From Roseivivax sp. THAF197b (GTDB lineage Bacteria; Pseudomonadota; Alphaproteobacteria; Rhodobacterales; Rhodobacteraceae): 64,000 nt of DNA. The translations under genes and the position numbers were made by a program. Under the pieces are notes generated by a model. The model was given only the letters and a program-made list of their open reading frames with translations. It was not told the origin of the DNA and ran no database searches. The DNA is taken from assembly GCF_009363255.1 (NCBI RefSeq), contig NZ_CP045318.1, positions 1,725,501-1,789,500 on the forward strand, in the 5' to 3' direction. Positions 51,878 to 60,342 of the stretch are shown one piece after another (position 1 is the stretch's first letter; the number at the start of each line of letters is the position of its first letter).

Positions 51878-51887
51878 GATGTCGTCT

Positions 51888-51932
51888 CCGGTTGTCGAAG
51901 ACCGCGCCTCTCGCGGCCTTCCCGGGCAACGG
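51888..51932 (-). ncRNA. Structured leader RNA, copy C (before DUF2493)
   Basis: Minus strand: GAAGGCCGCG (51921-51912), loop AGAGG (51911-51907) and CGCGGUCUUC (51906-51897) form a 10-bp stem. An outer CCGUUG (51932-51927) pairs with CAACCGG (51894-51888) with a bulge. The ribosome binding site GGAGA and the start follow directly. Loop and layout match copies A and B while the stem sequence differs. Confidence 0.6.
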
Positions 51933-52128
51933 AAAAGCGGGGGCCGGACGGGTCTGCATTCTCAGGGGTCCCCGTTGCGCCCACGCGATGGGGTGGAACC
52001 GGAGCGCAGCGGAGGACGGCCATGGCCGTTGCGGGCCCGTCCGGGCTCTGCTCCGTTTTGCCCGCTCTCGGAAGGCCGGAAGGCGTGGCTCTGATCACGG
52101 AGGCGCTGGCCGACTGCGCTGACTCCGA

Positions 52129-53172
52129 TCAATCGATGGCGTGGTCGTGGAAGGTCACGGCATCCTCGGGCGCCAGTTGCGGACGCAGATGCGCGCGCAA
52201 CGCGTCGCGGCCAGATGCTCGCAGATCGTCATTGAAATCGCCGAGACAGGGGGAGAGATGGACGGCGTCGATCCCGGCCCCTCTGGCCCGATACGCCAGT
52301 TGGTCCGCGGTGGACAGGCCTGCCGGGTCGGCATCGACGGCGATGTAGAGGCGGCGAAGATCGGCGGGTAGCTGCAGGGCTGCGAGATGATTGGCGGACA
52401 GAGCCGCCACCGCAGGCAACTCCGGCAGGGCCAGATGCAGGGAGAGCATGGTCTCCAGCCCTTCGCCTGCGGCCAGCACGCTGACCGGTTTGCCGATGCG
52501 AACACCATGGCCGAGGAGATTGCCCATCGCCTTGCGCGGTGGAATGACCGGGGCCTTGTCCGCAGTGGCGGGGTCAAGCCAGGTGCGGTGCAGGCCGGTA
52601 AGCCGTCCGTCGAGGTCCGTCACCTTGGCGAGTAGGGCGGGCCAGTTCTCGGGCGGGTCTGTCAGCGCGTGATCCTCGCGCCAATAGAAGCAGTTCGGGT
52701 GAAACCGGAAGTTGTCGTGATGGCCCAGCCCGGTGAGGCCGCGCCCTGCGAGATAGCGTTCCGCCAAGGTGCCCGACATTGGCTGGCCCATGGCCCAGAG
52801 CCGCCGCGCGGCCTCGGGTGAGCCGCGAGAGGCTGGCGGATTGTTGGCGCGGTGCCTGTCCGTCTGCGGCAGGCTGAGAAACCTGCGCGCTTCGTCCAGC
52901 GTGTCCCTCAGGGTGGTGATCCCCATGTTCAGGGCGATCAGGTCCAGAAGGTCTCCGTGCTGCCCGGTTGCGGAATCGGTCCACTTGCCAGCCGCACCAA
53001 GGCCGGAGTTCGGACCGGTCAGCCGAACGTAGAGGCTGCGGCCCGGCGTATTCTGCACATCGCCTACGATCCAGTAGCGGCCCTGTTTGCGCCCGTTCGT
53101 GAGGTAGTGACGGCAGACGGCCTCGGCATCCTCGGCCAGGCGGCGGGCGATGTTGGCGGCGGGGCTGTGCAT
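52129..53172 (-). CDS. Toprim domain protein (primase-like)
   Basis: The protein has 347 residues: an N-terminal region with a DUF7146-like zinc-free CHC2 relic (WTDSATGQHGDLLDLI), and a C-terminal Toprim domain with the catalytic Glu in AAGEGLETMLSL and the DxD motif in LYIAVDADPAG. ICEs and plasmids encode such proteins for replication or transfer priming. The start at 53172 has AGGAGG upstream. Confidence 0.88.
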   Translation of the reverse strand: MHSPAANIARRLAEDAEAVCRHYLTNGRKQGRYWIVGDVQNTPGRSLYVRLTGPNSGLGAAGKWTDSATGQHGDLLDLIALNMGITTLRDTLDEARRFLSLPQTDRHRANNPPASRGSPEAARRLWAMGQPMSGTLAERYLAGRGLTGLGHHDNFRFHPNCFYWREDHALTDPPENWPALLAKVTDLDGRLTGLHRTWLDPATADKAPVIPPRKAMGNLLGHGVRIGKPVSVLAAGEGLETMLSLHLALPELPAVAALSANHLAALQLPADLRRLYIAVDADPAGLSTADQLAYRARGAGIDAVHLSPCLGDFNDDLRASGRDALRAHLRPQLAPEDAVTFHDHAID

Positions 53173-53197
53173 GCTTTGTGCCTCCTGTCGTGGATGG

Positions 53198-53228
53198 AAA
53201 AAGGGGCCCGCCATTTCTGGCGGACCCC
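53198..53228 (-). terminator. Rho-independent terminator after the ParB-like gene
   Basis: GGGGUCCGCCA and UGGCGGGCCCC pair over 11 positions with one mismatch and a short loop, followed on the minus strand by TTTTT (53202-53198). It is 44 bp after the ParB-like stop. Confidence 0.8.
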
Positions 53229-53271
53229 GGTTGCCGGAACTCGGGGGAAGGAGCTCTGACCTGCTCGAAGG

Positions 53272-55401
53272 TCACTCGGCGGCTGTCCGGGCGAAAGCGT
53301 CACCGGCGACGGGATCATCTTCCTCCATGGGGTCGGAATCTCCGATAGCCGGTTCGCCGCCGTTTTCCGCCGATTGCGCTTCGCCGCTTTCAGGATCGTC
53401 GTCCGAAGGTTCTCCATCGGCGCTGTCCGCATCGTCGACCAGTTCGATCTCCGGCGCGTCCTCTTCCGGCAACGGCGGCGTGCGCAGCGGGTCCGGCAGC
53501 CAGCCGGTGCCGGAGAGCAGGTCCTCCGCTGCCGTCACCATCTCGGCCTTCTTCAGCCCCGCGATGCGGTCAGCGGCGTCCTCGCCCTTCGCTTCGCGAA
53601 CTGCCTCGAGGATGCGGGCCTTGGTGACCCGACCGAGGTAGCTGTCGCCTGTCGCCGTCCAGCCCGCCTTGGCCATGTCGAGCCCGACGGTCCCGGCCAG
53701 CACATCCGCATGCACGATGGCACACGGTCGGCGCTGGTAAGGGTCGTGGACGGCATTGACGGTCACCGCCACGCAATGGGCGAAGAGCGCCTCGCGGCTG
53801 CAGCTGTCGAACTCGGTCAGGGCCTCCCAGAGGTCCTCGGGCGCTTTCGGCAGGTTGCGCGCCCAGGTCTCGTGGCGTTGGTCGATGGCCTGCGCATAGG
53901 CCGTGTCGCCAAGGCCCGGCACCTGCGATCCGAAGGCCGCGTTGCGCGGTTCGATCTCGACGCAGCTGTCGACGGCGTAGCGGTAGAAGAGCCGCAGGAC
54001 CATCGCGTGCAGCGCCGCGAGGAAGGCGACCTGCGGGTCCTGGGCCAGCGCATTCCGCAATGCCAGCGTGCGATGGGCCGTCAGTTCCATGACGAGGCGG
54101 TCGGAAAGCGGCTTGAGGCCGTCATCCTCTTCCTCCTCGTCTTTGGTGGAAGTGACGGTATCGTCGGTGTCCTCGACCGGCGCCGCTTGCGGTGCGACCT
54201 CGTCGGCGCCCTCCACCTCCTCGACCGGCTCATCCTCTTGCCGCACATAGCCCCGTTCGACGCGCAACCGCCCGGAACTGTCGATGCTGACGAAGGCCCC
54301 AGCCAGCGCGAGGTCTTCCGCCTCGAACCGGATCGGACGCGCCTCGAACGCCTCCATCGCCTCCTCGATCTTGCCCAACCGGGTATCGACCTCGTCGGGC
54401 AGCTCGTCGGCCTCCGCATGCTCCGCCTCAAGCGCGTCGTATTCGGCCTTCAGCGCCTGATAGCGGGCAGCCTCCTCGTCGCTCATCGGCACCGCTTCGC
54501 CATGAACCCGGCGCATCCCGAAGGTATGGCCGTAGGGGAACTCGGTATCGACCTCGACCCATTTCCAGCCTTCGGCACGGACTGCCTCGGCCTCCTCGGC
54601 CAGTTTCTCGCGCACCATGACGTCGAGCAGGGCGGAATCCTGCAGCCAGCCGCCATCGTCCTGCTGGAACAGGTCACGCATGATCTCACCCCCGGCCTCG
54701 ACGTAATCGTCGAGCCCCACGAACTGCGCCCGCTTGTCCGAGGCCCGCACCGCGTCCTCGGTCAGCATGCGGCGGATCTCGTAGGGCTGCCGCGAATAGT
54801 GCCGCTGCAGCGCCTCCCAGACCTGCTCCTGCCGTGCGTGATCGGGATTGACAGTGAAGGCCATGAGCTGGTCGAGCGTCATTTCCTCTTCGGCATAGGC
54901 ATCGTGCAGCGAGGGCGCGACGGCAGCCAGCTTCAGCCGCTGCTTGACCACGCTGGCCGAGACGAAGAAGGCCGCGGCGATCTCCTCCTCGGTGCGGCCT
55001 TTCTCGCGCATCGCCTGGAAGGCGCGGAACTGGTCGAGCGGATGCAACGGCGCGCGCTGGACGTTCTCGGCCAGGCTGTCCTCTTCGGCGAGCCCGTCTG
55101 TGCGCACGATGCAGGGCACCAGCGCTGTCTTGTTCATGCGCTTCTGTTTCACGAGCAGCTCGAGCGCCCGGAACCGCCGCCCGCCGGCGGGGATCGTGTA
55201 CATGCCGGTCTCGGCGCCACTGTCGTCCAGCACGGGCCGCACGGTGATCGAGCTGAGCAGCGTCCGCCGCGCGATGTCCTCGGCCAGTTCCTCGATCCAC
55301 ACGCCGGCCTTGACGTGGCGCACGTTCGACTGGCTGAGCATCAGCTTGTTGAAGGGGATGTCGCGCGAGGCGCTGAGGGTGATTTTCTGTTGCTTGGTCA
55401 T
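53272..55401 (-). CDS. ParB/RepB/Spo0J-family protein, ICE-type
   Basis: The protein has 709 residues. The N-terminal ParB nuclease/CTPase-like domain has LMLSQSNVRHV, PAGGRRFRALELL and DSLAENVQRAPLHPLDQFRAF; the HTH follows (TEEEIAAAFFVSASVVKQRL). An acidic low-complexity stretch occupies 395-450, then an unclassified C-terminal domain and a Glu/Asp-rich tail. Such long ParB-like proteins are typical of these ICEs and may act in stability rather than chromosome partition; no parA is present. It is preceded by structured leader copy A. Confidence 0.9.
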   Translation of the reverse strand: MTKQQKITLSASRDIPFNKLMLSQSNVRHVKAGVWIEELAEDIARRTLLSSITVRPVLDDSGAETGMYTIPAGGRRFRALELLVKQKRMNKTALVPCIVRTDGLAEEDSLAENVQRAPLHPLDQFRAFQAMREKGRTEEEIAAAFFVSASVVKQRLKLAAVAPSLHDAYAEEEMTLDQLMAFTVNPDHARQEQVWEALQRHYSRQPYEIRRMLTEDAVRASDKRAQFVGLDDYVEAGGEIMRDLFQQDDGGWLQDSALLDVMVREKLAEEAEAVRAEGWKWVEVDTEFPYGHTFGMRRVHGEAVPMSDEEAARYQALKAEYDALEAEHAEADELPDEVDTRLGKIEEAMEAFEARPIRFEAEDLALAGAFVSIDSSGRLRVERGYVRQEDEPVEEVEGADEVAPQAAPVEDTDDTVTSTKDEEEEDDGLKPLSDRLVMELTAHRTLALRNALAQDPQVAFLAALHAMVLRLFYRYAVDSCVEIEPRNAAFGSQVPGLGDTAYAQAIDQRHETWARNLPKAPEDLWEALTEFDSCSREALFAHCVAVTVNAVHDPYQRRPCAIVHADVLAGTVGLDMAKAGWTATGDSYLGRVTKARILEAVREAKGEDAADRIAGLKKAEMVTAAEDLLSGTGWLPDPLRTPPLPEEDAPEIELVDDADSADGEPSDDDPESGEAQSAENGGEPAIGDSDPMEEDDPVAGDAFARTAAE

Positions 55402-55411
55402 CGGGATATCT

Positions 55412-55462
55412 CCGCGACAGGCCAGCCGGGAGCCTCTCTCCCGACCTCCAAACCCGTCACGG
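55412..55462 (-). ncRNA. Structured leader RNA, copy A (before the ParB-like gene)
   Basis: Minus strand: the outer 10-bp stem is CCGUGACGGG (55462-55453) with CCUGUCGCGG (55421-55412). The inner 9-bp stem is GGUCGGGAG (55446-55438) with CUCCCGGCU (55432-55424), and the loop is AGAGG. The ribosome binding site follows within 10 bases. Compared with copy B, both stems change on both sides and keep pairing. Confidence 0.75.
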
Positions 55463-55571
55463 AAAACCCGGCACCCCTCTAACTCTCGAGGCAGCACAGA
55501 GCTCATATGGACTTGCAAAGAAATCCATATGATCTTATCTTATCAATCAAACTAGGAAGGAGCGCCAACAC

Positions 55572-55961
55572 ATGGAAAACGTTGTTCTGGAACGTCCTGC
55601 GCCGGATCGGCAGGGGGTCGCGCTCAAGGCCTTCACGCGGATCGCGGACGCTTGGTCACTCACCTTGCGGGAGGCCGCGGCGCTGGCGGATATGTCGGAA
55701 TCCACCTGGAAACGGGCCAAGAAGCCTGATTTTGCCGGAGATCTGACGCGCGACCAGATGCTGCGCCTGTCCGCGCTCATCGGCCTCTACAAGTCGCTCG
55801 AGCTCTATTTCAATGAGCCGATCTCGCGCGACTGGGTGAAGCTGCCCAACCGGGGTCCGGAATTCGACGGCGCGCGGCCCGTTGACGCGATGATTGAAGG
55901 GGGATTGCCCAGGATCCTGCGCGTGCGGGGCTATGTTGATGCGCTGCGGGGCGGGGTTTGA
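55572..55961 (+). CDS. Xre/MbcA/ParS-type antitoxin
   Basis: The protein has 129 residues: an HTH-like N-terminal domain (LTLREAAALADMSESTWKRAKK) and a C-terminal DUF2384-type toxin-binding domain (GGLPRILRVRGYVDALRGGV). Its stop overlaps the toxin start by 4 bp. Plus-strand, against the surrounding minus-strand maintenance genes. Confidence 0.9.
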   Translation: MENVVLERPAPDRQGVALKAFTRIADAWSLTLREAAALADMSESTWKRAKKPDFAGDLTRDQMLRLSALIGLYKSLELYFNEPISRDWVKLPNRGPEFDGARPVDAMIEGGLPRILRVRGYVDALRGGV

Positions 55962-56647
55962 GGATCACGTCGGTCAATGACCGTGCTCTTGTCAGGCTGA
56001 TTTCCGAGACCCATCACAAGCCCCCAGTGCTGAGGGGGCTGGTCGACAGCGACGAGGAGGCCGCGGTTCTCGCCGAGATCGAAGGCGAGACCAGTGCCCG
56101 CCTGATCGCCGAAGCGCAGGGCAGTCCCGCGCTCGACCGCCGCGAACTCGCCTTCGCGCGGCGGTCGCATGACCTGACCCTTTACGGTCAGAGCCATATC
56201 AACGCGGCATTCACCTACACGAGGCCCAAGGGCAACCGGTTCAACACTGGCGACCGCGGTGCGTGGTACTGCGCCTGGAACATGCTGACGAGCGCGCAGG
56301 AAGTTGGATTTCACCGGACCCGTGAATTGGGCTTCATCGGCCGCTACGAGGACGAGGCGCGCTACGTGGAACTGCTGGCGGATTTTATCGGGGATTTCCC
56401 GGATCTGCACGGAGAGGCGCATCCGGCGCTCGATTCGGTCCCCGAGCGGGGCTACCCGGCCGGGCAGCGCCTTGCCGCCGACTTGAGGGCAGAGGGGCAT
56501 CGTGGACTGATCTACCCATCCGTGCGCCACCCGGGCGGGCGGTGCTTCGTCGCCTTCGATCCCGGTATCATCCAGAATGTCCGTCCGGGCGCGAGCTGGA
56601 AGCTTGTCTGGCAAGGCGCGCCGGAATTTACGATCGAGGGGCTGTGA
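55958..56647 (+). CDS. RES-domain toxin
   Basis: RES toxins degrade NAD+. The protein has 229 residues with the Arg-Glu-Ser set: FTYTRPKGNRFNTGDRGAWY (Arg), SAQEVGFHRTREL (Glu), and a Ser in YPSVRHPGGRC. It starts at a TTG overlapping the antitoxin stop. Confidence 0.9.
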   Translation: MRITSVNDRALVRLISETHHKPPVLRGLVDSDEEAAVLAEIEGETSARLIAEAQGSPALDRRELAFARRSHDLTLYGQSHINAAFTYTRPKGNRFNTGDRGAWYCAWNMLTSAQEVGFHRTRELGFIGRYEDEARYVELLADFIGDFPDLHGEAHPALDSVPERGYPAGQRLAADLRAEGHRGLIYPSVRHPGGRCFVAFDPGIIQNVRPGASWKLVWQGAPEFTIEGL

Positions 56648-56658
56648 CGCCCCTCGAT
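56633..56658 (+). terminator. Hairpin overlapping the RES toxin stop
   Basis: ATCGAGGGG and CCCCTCGAT form a perfect 9-bp stem with an 8-base loop containing the end of the gene. Following T-run is weak (ATCTTCATT). Confidence 0.45.
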
Positions 56659-56721
56659 ATCTTCATTCAGTGCTTGAGATTATCACGATAGGGCGTTGAT
56701 CCCAATTTATATTCAGCGCAA

Positions 56722-57912
56722 TTAGGCTTTCTCCAACAACGCCTTCGCCTTCCCCTCCATGACCAGCCGCGCATCCTGCTGCGGCTTAAACCGGGCCACC
56801 GCCGTGATCCCTTGCACGAAGTCGAAGACGCTCTCGGGCGGGCGGCCTTCCTCGGCCAGCACCGTCTCGACGATCCGCCCCGTCTCCGCCTTCGAGAAAC
56901 CGCGCTTGCGCAGGAAATCCTGACGGTCCTCGTCGGACCGCGCGACGATCTTCTCGCGCGCCGCGCGGATGCCGTCGATGAAAGGCGCGGGCGAGGACTC
57001 GGCGAAGCGGCTCAGCGCCGGAGCAGCCTCATGTGCGAACCGGGAGGCGGCGTATTTCGAATGCCGGATGGTGATCTCCTGGAAATCCTCGACGCCCCAG
57101 AGGTTACGGTTCTGGCAGACGGCACGGAGGTAGAAGCTGGCGATGCCGAGCGTTTTGGCACCCACCTCGGAATTCCAGCAGTAGAACCCCCGGAAATAGA
57201 GGTCGGGTGAGCCGTCGGGCAGCAGCCCCGCCTCGATTGGGTTGAGGTCGTCGACGAGGAACAGGAAAACGTCGCGGTCCGAGGCGTAGAGCGTCGTCGT
57301 CTCCTTCGTGACGTCCACGCGCGGGTTGTAGATGCCGGTGGACCAGTCGAGGACGCCGGGGACCTTCCAACGCGTGTCGCCTGTCCCGTTGCCGGCGATG
57401 CGCTGCACGGCGGAGACCAGTTCATGGTCGTAGATGCGGCCATAATCGGGGCCGGTCACGGCGCGCAGTTCCGTGCGGCCATTCGCGACTTCCATGGTCT
57501 TGATCTGCTCCGCGCGGTGGTTGGTCAGACCGTATTGCAGGTTGATCCCCGCCAGCGGCGCGGGCAGTTGCCGCAGATAGGCCGCGGGCGCGCCGACAAG
57601 GCTCGAGAGCTGGCCGAAGGACCAATGGGTCGGCGCGATGGGTTCATCCGTGCCTGGCACGACAATGCCCAGCTTCTCCGGGTTGTCGCGATGCGCCTCG
57701 ACCCGGATCGCGGCGCTCTCCACCGTGCGCGTCCGGCTCCGCTCCGCACGGCCCTTGACCGAGGCGAACAGATCGTCGAGTGACAGATACCGCTCGTCAT
57801 CCGGCCGCGAGAACCACTCGGACGACACGCGGTCCACATTGGTGCCGCGCGACACATCCACCCTGTAGCCGCCGCTCATATCACGCCCGGTATCGATAGT
57901 CTCGGTATTCAT
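56722..57912 (-). CDS. DUF932 protein (phage/plasmid-like)
   Basis: The protein has 396 residues with the DUF932 core: SFGQLSSLVGAPAAYLRQLP, YDHELVSAVQRI and SEVGAKTLGIASFYLRAVC. DUF932 proteins are common on ICEs and plasmids; function unknown. It is preceded by structured leader copy B. Confidence 0.9.
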   Translation of the reverse strand: MNTETIDTGRDMSGGYRVDVSRGTNVDRVSSEWFSRPDDERYLSLDDLFASVKGRAERSRTRTVESAAIRVEAHRDNPEKLGIVVPGTDEPIAPTHWSFGQLSSLVGAPAAYLRQLPAPLAGINLQYGLTNHRAEQIKTMEVANGRTELRAVTGPDYGRIYDHELVSAVQRIAGNGTGDTRWKVPGVLDWSTGIYNPRVDVTKETTTLYASDRDVFLFLVDDLNPIEAGLLPDGSPDLYFRGFYCWNSEVGAKTLGIASFYLRAVCQNRNLWGVEDFQEITIRHSKYAASRFAHEAAPALSRFAESSPAPFIDGIRAAREKIVARSDEDRQDFLRKRGFSKAETGRIVETVLAEEGRPPESVFDFVQGITAVARFKPQQDARLVMEGKAKALLEKA

Positions 57913-57921
57913 GGGTTTTCT

Positions 57922-57973
57922 CCCGCGACGGGCGGCCGAAAGCCTCTCTCTCGACCTCCAAACCCGTCACGGG
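57922..57973 (-). ncRNA. Structured leader RNA, copy B (before DUF932)
   Basis: Minus strand: the outer 11-bp stem is CCCGUGACGGG (57973-57963) with CCCGUCGCGGG (57932-57922). The inner 9-bp stem is GGUCGAGAG (57956-57948) with CUUUCGGCC (57942-57934), and the loop is AGAGG. The joining stretch UUUGGA is identical to copy A. The ribosome binding site GGGAGA is partly inside the outer stem. Confidence 0.75.
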
Positions 57974-58001
57974 CCGGGACGTCACCCCTCTGACTCTCGG
58001 A

Positions 58002-59090
58002 TCACTCGGCTGCGCGGGTCTCGAGCCGGGAAGGGGCGCGCGACGCGGCAAGCCGGTGCAGCGTTTCCGGGCGGATATGCGTGTACCGGCGCAGCATTTT
58101 CCAATCCTTGTGGCCGGTGACCAGCGAGACCTGTTCGATCGCGAAGCCGGCCTCGAACAGGCGGCTTGTGCCCTCATGGCGTAGATCGTGAAAATGCAGG
58201 TCCTTCACGCTGACCTCGACGCAGGCGCGCCGGAAGGCCGTTCCGACCGATTTCGAGTTGTAGGGAAAGATCCGGCCCCTTGCGTGCCCGAGTTCCTTTG
58301 CCTGTTCGGTGACCAGCGCCCAGGCGTCGAACCCCGTGACGGCGAAGAGTGGGATCCGCTGGTCGTTTCCGGTCTTGTTGCGCGGATCTTTTCGGTCGCG
58401 GATCAGGAGCATCCGGCGGTCGACGTCGAGATCGGTCCATTCGACGCGGCAAATCTCGTCGAGCCGCATCGCCGTGGCCACCGCGAACTTCACGATGCGT
58501 GTCATCGGCAGGGTGAGCCGTTCGTTATCATCGAAGCAGCTGAAGAGGCGGTTCAACTCATCCGTGCGCGGGCGCCGATCCCGCTCCGTACCCTTGCCGA
58601 TGAGTCCAAGCCGCTTGAGCGCAACGCGCGCCAGATCAACGGGTTCCGGAGAGATGTCGAGCCCGTGCACGGCTGCAGCGTGGGTGATGATCATCTTGAT
58701 CACGCCGATGTCGATCCCGAGTGTCACCGGACCCGCACCTTGCTCCGCGCGCATCTTGCCGTAGTCGATCAGCTTCTGCCGGTCGAGGTGTCCGATCTTC
58801 TCCTTGCCCAGATCGCGCTTGAGCGTCGTGAGCGTGGCGGCCTTGCTGCGACGCGGCGGTTTCCCTACCTCGCACATATCGGTTATATGAAGGTCGATGA
58901 GGTCGCCAAAGGTCTGGAGGCGGGAAACGGACGACTTGTTCGGCGCCAGCCCCTGATCGACCCGGGTCTCCGCTTGGCGGGCCCAACGATGGGCGTCGTC
59001 GCGGCGGAGGAACGTCTCGCTCGCGTAGCGGCCCTTTCGTCTGATCTGGACCCGGTATGCACCGGAGGGGAGCTTGGTGATGGAGGCCAT
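58002..59090 (-). CDS. int: Tyrosine-family integrase (dusA-associated)
   Basis: This is the site-specific recombinase for integration and excision of the ICE. It has 362 residues: an N-terminal arm-binding/SAM-like domain and a catalytic domain with Arg in ATAMRLDEICRVEW, HDLRHEG, GHKDWKMLRRYTH and the catalytic Tyr. I use the Met at 59090 (MASITKLPSGAYRV), the usual N-terminus for this family. The frame is open to 59198, next to the dusA start. It points away from dusA, as in other dusA-integrating elements. Confidence 0.93.
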   Translation of the reverse strand: MASITKLPSGAYRVQIRRKGRYASETFLRRDDAHRWARQAETRVDQGLAPNKSSVSRLQTFGDLIDLHITDMCEVGKPPRRSKAATLTTLKRDLGKEKIGHLDRQKLIDYGKMRAEQGAGPVTLGIDIGVIKMIITHAAAVHGLDISPEPVDLARVALKRLGLIGKGTERDRRPRTDELNRLFSCFDDNERLTLPMTRIVKFAVATAMRLDEICRVEWTDLDVDRRMLLIRDRKDPRNKTGNDQRIPLFAVTGFDAWALVTEQAKELGHARGRIFPYNSKSVGTAFRRACVEVSVKDLHFHDLRHEGTSRLFEAGFAIEQVSLVTGHKDWKMLRRYTHIRPETLHRLAASRAPSRLETRAAE

Positions 59091-59203
59091 TTTCGTGTGC
59101 GCTGTGTGTGCAATGAGTCGTCGTAGAGGGGCAAATTCGGGGATATTGGGGCGTATTCCAGCGTAGCAGCATCCGCCGCCAACAGTTTGAAGATACACAA
59201 AAA

Positions 59204-60199
59204 ATGCAAATAAATCAACACGCTAGATTATCCTGTGCCCCTATGATGGATTGGACCGACCGGCATTGCCGGGTGTTCCATCGTGTGCTCTCACGCGAGA
59301 CGCTGCTTTATACCGAGATGGTCACCGCCCCGGCACTTGTGCGGGGAGGGGCGTTGCATCTGCTCGATCACGCCCCCGTCGAGCATCCTCTGGCGCTGCA
59401 ACTCGGCGGCAGCGATCCGGCTGAATTGGCCCAAGCTGCGCGGCTCGGGGCGGAATCGGGCTATGACGAGATCAATCTCAATTGCGGTTGCCCGTCGGAC
59501 CGCGTGCAGTCGGGCACTTTCGGAGCGGTCCTGATGAAGGCGCCCGAAACCGTGGCGCGCGCTGTGAGCGCGATGCGGGACGTCGTGGACGTGCCGGTCA
59601 CAGTGAAGTGCCGCATCGGTGTCGATGATCAGGATGCCGAAACCGTCCTTCCGGACTTCCTTGCGCAGATCCGCGATGCGGGTTGCACGCGCGTGACGGT
59701 GCATGCGCGAAAGGCCTGGCTGCAGGGCCTGTCGCCCAAGGAGAACCGGGACATTCCTCCGCTGGATTACGACCTCGTGCATCGCATGAAGGCGGCCTTC
59801 CCGGACATGCACGTGTCAATCAACGGCGGCATCGAAACGCTGGACGCCGCAAAGGGCTTCCTCGAAGCAGGGCTCGACGGGGTGATGATCGGGCGCGCCG
59901 CATATCACCGGCCGTGGGATATTCTGGCCGATGCCGACCGGGCGATTTACGGCAAGGATCGCGCCCCCATTGCGCCCGAGGATGCGGCCTGCGCGATGCA
60001 ACCCTATATCGCGGATCACATCGCGGGCGGGGGCAAGCTGCACCAGATCACACGCCACATGCTGGGGCTTTTCACCGGCCGGCCCGGCGCGCGTATCTGG
60101 CGGCGCGTGCTGTCGGAGAATGCGACCCGTCCGGAGGCGGATGGCCGGCTGATCGACCGCGCGCTCGAAGAGATGCAGGTGGCCCGCGACGCGGCGTGA
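59204..60199 (+). CDS. dusA: tRNA-dihydrouridine synthase A
   Basis: DusA reduces U20/U20a in tRNA with FMN and NADPH. The protein has 331 residues with CAPMMDWTDRHCR near the start, LQLGGSDP, NLNCGCPSDRVQSG (catalytic Cys) and HARKAWLQGLSPKENR. All conserved regions are intact, so the ICE has rebuilt the 5' end. Its first residues and promoter now come from the element side. Confidence 0.95.
   Translation: MQINQHARLSCAPMMDWTDRHCRVFHRVLSRETLLYTEMVTAPALVRGGALHLLDHAPVEHPLALQLGGSDPAELAQAARLGAESGYDEINLNCGCPSDRVQSGTFGAVLMKAPETVARAVSAMRDVVDVPVTVKCRIGVDDQDAETVLPDFLAQIRDAGCTRVTVHARKAWLQGLSPKENRDIPPLDYDLVHRMKAAFPDMHVSINGGIETLDAAKGFLEAGLDGVMIGRAAYHRPWDILADADRAIYGKDRAPIAPEDAACAMQPYIADHIAGGGKLHQITRHMLGLFTGRPGARIWRRVLSENATRPEADGRLIDRALEEMQVARDAA
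59226..59262. other. Probable attachment site (attR) at the 5' end of dusA
   Basis: The integrase gene ends the element about 100 bp from the dusA codons for APMMDWTDRHCR, the region known to be used as the core site by dusA-integrating elements. The first codons of dusA (MQINQHARLSC) would then be supplied by the element. No second copy is in the window, so the exact core cannot be set. Confidence 0.45.
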
Positions 60200-60342
60200 G
60201 CCAAGTATGGCGGAAATGTGGCGCAATCCGGGCCGTCTCACGCCTTCGTTTCCACATCCGCAACAACAGCACTTAAAGCTATGAATTCCTGTAATTCTGC
60301 CGGATTATCGCCACGTTAATAATGGCCCCGGGGGATCGGTTC

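Larger units (their letters stand above)
1..59240. mobile_element. Right part of a trb-type integrative and conjugative element carrying metal-resistance cargo
   Basis: The segment contains a complete mating-pair set (trbB to trbI), traG, a relaxase, a TraF peptidase and lytic transglycosylase. It also has ICE maintenance genes (DUF736, DUF2493, Toprim, ParB-like, DUF932) and a tyrosine integrase directly beside the 5' end of dusA. dusA is an established integration target for such elements. The right boundary is placed at the dusA start. The left boundary is not in the window: I found no second copy of the dusA start sequence. Cargo occupies 0.6-17 kb and 27.3-33.5 kb; accessory genes lie at 41.7-49 kb. 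Confidence 0.75.

Noticed and set aside
53374..55482. A 702-codon open frame on the plus strand
   Set aside because: It is antisense to the ParB-like gene, whose motifs are clear. The long frame results from high GC and acidic codon use.
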